A stretch of DNA of 64,000 nt from Corynespora cassiicola (lineage: Eukaryota; Ascomycota; Dothideomycetes; Pleosporales; Corynesporascaceae). The notes below the pieces were generated by a model. It did no database searches. It worked only from the letters and a program-made list of their open reading frames with translations, and had not been told where the DNA came from. Position numbers and translations under genes: made by a program. Positions 58,099 through 64,000 of the stretch are shown here, piece by piece (position 1 is the first letter of the stretch; every line of letters starts with the position of its first letter). Location of the stretch: contig JAEUWY010000004.1 in the NCBI GenBank assembly GCA_022059125.1, positions 2,108,001-2,172,000 on the forward strand, given 5' to 3'.

Positions 58099-61000
58099 AT
58101 GGCGACACGAAGCCGGCGGAGCGCCGCGAAGGAGGTTGTCGAAGAAGAGGAGCAAGAACAAGAGGGCGTCCAGAAATTGAAGTTCAAACAGACTCTGGTC
58201 GGACGGCCAGGAAAACAGATTCAAGTGGGAGAGCTTTTGACGCGCCTAAAGACGCTATGCGAAGAGCTGCGGGGAATAGATCAGGAAGAAGCAGACCGAG
58301 ACTCTCTACTACCTCCGGCGCAGGAATTGGCTCACCAAAGCTTGATCCAGCACAAGGATGCTGGGGTGCGCGCATGGACTGCGTGCTGCTTGGTGGAGAT
58401 GTTCCGCCTCTGCGCCCCAGATGCTCCTTACTCCGCGTCTCAGCTCAAGGTGCGTACTGTGCAGGTCGCAGCTGTTGCACTGCTAACCTGTGTGCGCAGG
58501 ACATTTTCACCTTGATTGTAAACAAGATTATACCCCTGCTGGCAGATCCCTCACACCCGTACAACAGTCAGCACTTGTATGTGCTGAGATCGCTGGCTGA
58601 GATTAAGAGCATCGTCCTGCTCACCGACATTCCCGGCGCAACGCACATGACCTCTGCGCTATTTACTACGTGCTTCGATGTGCTCTCCGGACCCTCCAAG
58701 GCAGATAACGGCGAAGAGCTCAGCAAGAACGTGGAGCACCACATGACATCAATTCTCTCCATCTTAATCGATGAGATGTCGTCTCTCTCGCCGGATGTGG
58801 TAGACGTCATTGTAGCCCAATTTCTTTGGGCGGACCCAATCACCCTAGGAAGCTCTGCTAAGGGAAAGAAGTCTGCAGTTGTGGATGCGAAACAAACCAC
58901 TCTCCGCCGAAAAGAAGCGCCGCCTGCATACAACATGGCCAAGAACCTCTGCAACAGCTGCCCAGAGAAGATGGCGCGTCTGATAGGATCGTATTTTAGC
59001 TCCGTCATTGTGGACTTTGCCTCCCCTGGTGTTTCCAAATACCGCTCACGCGACGACGATTCTGGTGACGAAACGCCGAAAGGCCCTTCCGAGGACGACA
59101 TCAATGATGCAAGCAAGGCACATCGGCTGCTAAGAGAGCTGTGGCGATGCTCGCCGAGCGTTCTGCAAGATATCATTCCTCATCTGCAGGATGAGCTAGG
59201 CACTGAAAACGTTCAACTGCGTCAGCTCGCCACCGAAACATTTGGAGACATGATCTCCGGTATTGGGGCAGCTGGCCCGCCACCGCTTCCTGACCTCGAT
59301 CCTGCAGCTTATCCTTCGCAGAGCCTTGCGTCGTCGGAGACCGTTCGCGCGTACAACTTCCTTACGACACCAGCTTCTTTGACATCGTTTCCTTCCCAGC
59401 ATCCTGGCGCGTACCATTCGTTCTTGCAACGCAAGAATGACAAGTCACCAGTTGTCCGTGCTTCATGGACCACTAGCATTGGTCGCATTCTCATGACTTC
59501 GGCGGGTGGTGTCGGCCTGGACCCGGATGAGGAACAAAAGCTCCTCAAATCTTTCGCCGACTGTCTTATTGATAGCGACGAGCGTGTTCGACTTGCTGCT
59601 GTGAAAGCCGTCGAGCATTTCGAATTCAAGGACATTGTACAAAAGATTGGAAGCAACGGCGGAATGTCAGAGCCAGGCTCCATTCTCTCAAATCTGGCAG
59701 ATCGTGTAAAGGACAAGAAGAATATCATTCACACAGAGAGCATGAAGCTACTGAGCCGGATTTGGGGTGTGGCAGTAGGAGCCATTGCCGAAGGCAATCA
59801 GCGAATTGCCAATCTTCTCGGTCCCATACCATCTAGAGTTCTAGAGGCATGCTACGTCAACGACCCATCCATCAACGTGCAGATTGATCTTAATCTGTAC
59901 GAGGCACTCCTGCCACTCAACTATCCACCGATGAAGCCAAGAGCTGCCAACGGAGGCTCACAGGTGGTGAAAGACAGCCAGGCCAATGGCGAACAAGGTT
60001 ACACGGAGGCTGAAATTGACAAGATTCGCGTGGAAAGGCAGCTAGTACTGGTGAATGGACTCGAAGAAAAAGCCAAGAAGGTCTTCCTCGTAAAACAAGG
60101 AAACCAAGCGGCGGCAGCAACTTACATGGAGCACTTCCTCAAGATGTGTGAACAATACAATGGCGGTATAGTGGAAAAGGGCGAAAAGGAGATCAAGAAG
60201 AAGCTGGAGGGGCTCATTACATTCTTCGGAAAGACCATGCCTGAACCCACAAAGGTCATGGATGATCTCTGGAAGTTTGCCAAGCTGCACGATCGACGAA
60301 GCTACCAGTTGATTCGCTTCTGCATGGAGCCTGAGAGTGACTACCGCAGAGTGTTCAAATCTATCGTAAGTGTTATATGGTGCAATCACGAATGCACAAA
60401 CTAACATGATTGCAGAAAGAGTTTAGGAAGAGGATCGAGGACAATCTGGCGAGTCCGAACTTACTACTGACCTTGACTCCGCTTCTGTACCGCGTCAGCC
60501 TACTCAGCTACAATAAGAGTCACCTTCCGGCCATCATTGAGTTTACTCGTAGCGATGAAAGTGGTCTTGCGGCAACCGCCCACGAGGTCTTGAAAGAGAT
60601 ATCGACTAAACACCCCAAGGTTTTCTCGACTCACGTCAAGGACCTTTGCAAAACCCTAGAGAGTGAAGCTCCCACAGAAAAGACACCCAACCCGCCAAAT
60701 GCAGTAGACGATCTGAAGGCGTGCGCAAGCTTCGCCAAGAAGTTCCCGGCTGACGTGCCCATCAACGCAAAAGAGAACCGAAAACTCCTTCAGAGCTTCC
60801 TCAACTTTGCCCTCTACGGATCGCCGCCCAAAGCTGCTAAGCATGCCATCACCATCATCATGAAGAGCGACAACAAGAAAGAACTCCACGCAAAGGAGAT
60901 TCTCGATAAGAGCATCAAGAATTTCGAATATGGATGTGACCATTGGCTTACCAAGCTAGCTGCCATCAGTCAGCTGGTGCTCCTTGCTCCACGTGAATGC

Positions 61001-62716
61001 GAGGATGAGACCGACGCCATTACCGAGCTTGCCGTCAATGGAATTCTTCTCAAGGCGCATCCAGTAACTGAAGAGACTGAAAGTGAGTGGATGGAAACAC
61101 CAGACGATGATCTTGTAGCGAGATCCTGGGCTCTGCGAATACTTGTCAATCGGCTACGTTCCCTTCCAGAAGGAGAGAGCATCAAGGACGTGGCAAAGCC
61201 AATCTACTCGATGCTCAATCGCATAGTCAAGGAGCACGGCGAAGCGTCGAAAAAGACTGTGACACCCCCGGGCCACAAGTCGCGCCAGCGCCTCCTTGCA
61301 GCCAACTTTCTGCTGAAGTTGTCTTGCCAGCGTCGTCTCGACAGCCTCCTGAGTCCTGCCGAGTTTGTCCAGCTCGCGCTCGTCACACACGACCCCAAAC
61401 CGCAAGTTCGCAGGGGATTCGTGACCAAGCTCATGAAGTACTTAGGCCAGAACAAGCTTCCGCCACGTTACTACACAATCCTCTTCTTCCTTGCGCATGA
61501 CCCCAATACGCAATTCAAAGAGGAAACATTGACGTGGATCCGATCTCGACGCGCCGCTTTCGCAGCCCGCAAGGAAACCATCTTGGAACCAATATTTGCC
61601 AGGCTTCTCAGTCTGATCGCACACCATCCCGACTTTAGCACGGAGCCAGATACCTTGCAAGATATGTCCGTTTATATCCTGTTCTACCTCAAAGCTGTCG
61701 CAACCGAGGACAACATCTCTCTCATCTACCATGTGGCCCAGCGTGTCAAGGGGGTAGCAGATGGAATCACTGCGACACCCCAGGCCGATGCGAACCTCTA
61801 CGTCCTATCCGATCTCGCGCAAGCGTTGATTCGACTGTGGGAAGAGCAGAGCGGATGGACCATGGAGTCGTGGCCTGGAAAGTTCAAGCTTCCTGCCGGA
61901 ATCTTTCGAGCTCTGGAGAGCCACGAGCGCGCCCAGGAGATTGCGGACAAGAGCTGGATCGAGAGCGACTTTGCCCAGGAGCTGGAGCCTCTTGTACGGG
62001 CCGCCATCAAAGGCAAGAAGCGGAAGGCGACCGAAGGCGGCGACAACCCGCGCAAGAAAGTGAAGAGTGCCAAGAAGGACAAGGTCAAGTCTGAGCGCGT
62101 GATTAAGACTCCGAGGAAGAAGAAGAGACGCGGAGGTGAAGGCGACGACGACGACGATGAAGAAGCAGGCGGACGCGGGCTGGCATCTAGCGGGCCTCGG
62201 CGGAAGAGCGGTCGACGCAGCACAGCTAAGAGCTATGTCGAGGTATCAAGTGGGGACGAAGATACAGGAGCAGGTGCTCAGGAAGAAGAGGAAGACGACG
62301 ACGAAGAAATGTCGGATGCTAGCGAGAAGAATTCCCCAGACCCTGAGGAGGACGTCGAGATGGCAGATGAAGAAAACGAGCCTGATGCTGCCCCTGCACC
62401 GGCTTCATCGGATGTTGAGTCTGAACCCGAACCTGAACCCGAGCCAGAACCTGAGCCACCGAAGAAGGCAGTGAAAGCGACCAGAGTATCGAAGCCCAAG
62501 GGTGGCAACAAAACAAATGGGGTCGCACCATCTCCCCCAGTGCAGAGAACACGGACCAGAAGAGGCGCATCGCCAGTCCAAGAGCCGGCAGAGGACACCA
62601 CCCCTGCAAAGGCGGCCAAAGGCGGCAGGAAAGGAAAGACCAAGCCCAATGGCGATGTTGCGTCCAGCCCAGTGGCCAATGGCTCTGTCCGACGCAGTAC
62701 CCGGTCGAAAGCATGA
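58099..62716 (+). CDS. PDS5: PDS5, sister-chromatid cohesion regulator
   Basis: Exons 58099-58449, 58500-60365 and 60416-62716, two 50-nt introns with CTAAC branch sites; 1505 residues. ATG at 58099 opens MATRSRRSAAKEVVEEEE. A HEAT-repeat array covers about residues 30-1220: LAHQSLIQHKDAGVRAWTACCLVEMFRLCAPDAPY, DIFTLIVNKIIPLL, YVLRSLAEIKSIVLL, FFGKTMPEPTKVMDDLWKFAKLHDRRSY and so on, all typical of Pds5. The C-terminal 270 residues are disordered and charged: Lys-rich (GKKRKATEGG, KTPRKKKRRGGEGDDDDDEE), then acidic, with a run of Glu-Pro pairs (SEPEPEPEPEPEPP), and a basic end. Pds5 binds cohesin (Scc1-Scc3 region) and works with Wapl and Eco1 in release and acetylation. Single-copy essential gene in most fungi. 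Confidence 0.95.
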
Positions 62717-63369
62717 TTGCTCTCGTCATTAGCAGCTCCGGACTTTACATGTACATTCAAACGGTGTTTCCATCGGTTCCGGTCATACCTCAATCTCTTT
62801 TCGGCTTCAAGCAGGCAAAAGCGTTCTTGTTTTTTCACATGCGCGTTTCTATTGATTGTTTGTTCCTAATCGGCGTGCATCCACTATTCGATACCTTTCT
62901 CCTCTGTACATACGCAGTTCACACGGTACGTTTCCGTTTTCAAGTGTTGCGTTCATGTACGACATACTGAGACAGGGTTCCGTCTAGGCGTTCATATGAT
63001 GGGACATCATTGAAAATAGTAGTGTGGGCAGTGAATGGTGTAGGATACGTTGAGAGAAAATATACCAGTGTCATTGTTCAATGCAAGTGGACTGTCGTGA
63101 GGTGCACATATCTAGTATGAAATTGGTGTCCATTTTCTCCCAGCTTTCAATGTGGGAGAATTTACTAACAAAAGGTCTGCCATGCACGTTTTTTGCACAC
63201 TGACCGCGAAGAAGGGTATACGTTGCGCCGTCCCATAACGTCATGTGGCCATCTAAGAACCATTAACTAACTTTTTTCTGTCCCTCTTTACCGTCGAATT
63301 GAACCCAGGTATCATCGAAAACGCCAGCTAATTGTAGCCCTTCACATTCCAAAACCCGCAATATCAAAA
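62717..63369. other. Convergent 3' intergenic region
   Basis: Between the PDS5 stop and the end of the right-edge membrane protein gene. Presumably both 3' UTRs. No feature seen. Confidence 0.45.
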
Positions 63370-64000
63370 TCAGACGGCCTGCCCAACACCTCTTCCCTGT
63401 TCACTCAAGGCACTCATACGGTCCGTCTCCACCCTCACCTCCGTCCGTTTAGTGATCACCATGCCAGACAAACTATCCTCACTATTCCGTACAAAACTAT
63501 CCCCATCATCTCCGTCCCTGGCATCTCCCAGGCCCCCCGAAACCGCCGTGTTGCGCTTCACGCCCTCGGTATCGGGCCTCAAGTTCAGATCCTGAGCGGG
63601 ATGTAAGATGGCCGTCTGGGACGGAGATCTCGAGATCGTGTCTAACGCCTTTCCTGGTGAGGCGGAGCGGTTGCGAATGCGTGGGTGACTGGGCGAGCGT
63701 CTGCGCATCGAGATCTTGCGGTGGGCGAGAGGGGCCATTTGGTAGGACGATGGGGCGGGATCGTCGTCGGCAGCGCCGCCGCCGGTGGTCCCGTTGCTCC
63801 GCGTCATGCTGCGCGAAGAGGCGGAGGCGCCTGACACGTCGCGAGCGTACGAGGAGCGGCGGTACGAAGTGCTAAAGGATTTGCTAAAGGGGCGGAGGAA
63901 AGGGCCCATGCCGGTGATGGTGGTGGACATGATCGCGTAGGAGACGTGCCACTGCGTGGTGACGAGGTAATATGCGCCGGTCAAGGAGGGATCAGGGGAG
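63370..64000 (-). CDS. C-terminal part of a rhodopsin-domain integral membrane protein (start beyond window)
   Basis: The minus-strand frame enters from the right edge and ends at 63370, giving about 210 residues of C-terminus. It opens with DPSLTGAYYLVTTQWHVSYAIMSTTITGMGPFLRPFSK, a final membrane helix and the short PFLRPF turn common in fungal rhodopsin-domain/SAT4-type proteins whose last helix is followed by a long cytoplasmic tail. The remainder is Ser/Arg/Asp-rich and disordered, with several SRSPS-like sites. It is not the same gene type as the 12.6-14.0 kb copy in the tail, which has no resemblance. The rest of the domain must be read to confirm the family. Confidence 0.6.
   Translation of the reverse strand, partial: SPDPSLTGAYYLVTTQWHVSYAIMSTTITGMGPFLRPFSKSFSTSYRRSSYARDVSGASASSRSMTRSNGTTGGGAADDDPAPSSYQMAPLAHRKISMRRRSPSHPRIRNRSASPGKALDTISRSPSQTAILHPAQDLNLRPDTEGVKRNTAVSGGLGDARDGDDGDSFVRNSEDSLSGMVITKRTEVRVETDRMSALSEQGRGVGQAV

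Overview
The window is nuclear DNA of a filamentous ascomycete (Pezizomycotina; a dothideomycete is my best guess, inferred from gene repertoire only). Evidence: short introns (mostly 48-100 nt) with GT..AG ends and CTAAC/CTGAC-type branch sites, tRNA genes with intron after position 37, and typical fungal families (HET domain, Pth11/SAT4-like rhodopsin domain, DHA2 drug transporter, TauD-like dioxygenase, AIM9-like kinase). There are no bacterial operons, plasmid or CRISPR features.

Layout. 1-8.4 kb is a conserved housekeeping block: the 3' part of adenosine kinase, a ZNF511-like zinc-finger gene divergent from an EST1/SMG7-like gene, and a UBA-UAS-UBX protein of the FAF2/UBX2 type. At 9.3-9.8 kb lie two tRNA genes, Thr(UGU) and Ala(UGC). 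The tRNA-Thr gene carries, besides its canonical intron, a 52-nt GT..AG insertion in the D-arm. 10-27 kb is an accessory stretch: nitrilase, rhodopsin-domain membrane protein, a TauD-like protein that has lost its iron and 2-oxoglutarate ligands, an unknown protein, a DHA2 efflux pump, a broken AIM9-like kinase and a broken HET gene. 27.7-33 kb holds an emopamil-binding-protein (sterol isomerase type) gene with an unusually long intron and a CBM21 glycogen-targeting subunit of protein phosphatase 1.

33.0-46.7 kb is a 13.7-kb stretch in which I find no convincing gene, only GC-rich, simple-repeat-rich sequence. 46.7-54.3 kb has a small secreted cysteine protein, a mitochondrial BolA protein, an AT-richer block, a second small secreted protein and a secreted GH18 glycosidase. 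54.4-62.7 kb is again conserved: TTI1 (PIKK-assembly TTT complex) divergent from PDS5 (cohesin regulator). The right edge cuts a rhodopsin-type membrane protein.

Functional themes. Two chromosome-maintenance pairs stand out: the EST1/SMG7-like gene, and TTI1 with PDS5 sharing one promoter region that contains an MluI-box hexamer. The accessory part is rich in genes for environment interaction and shows decay. Exon structures were deduced by eye from reading frame, splice signals and family similarity.
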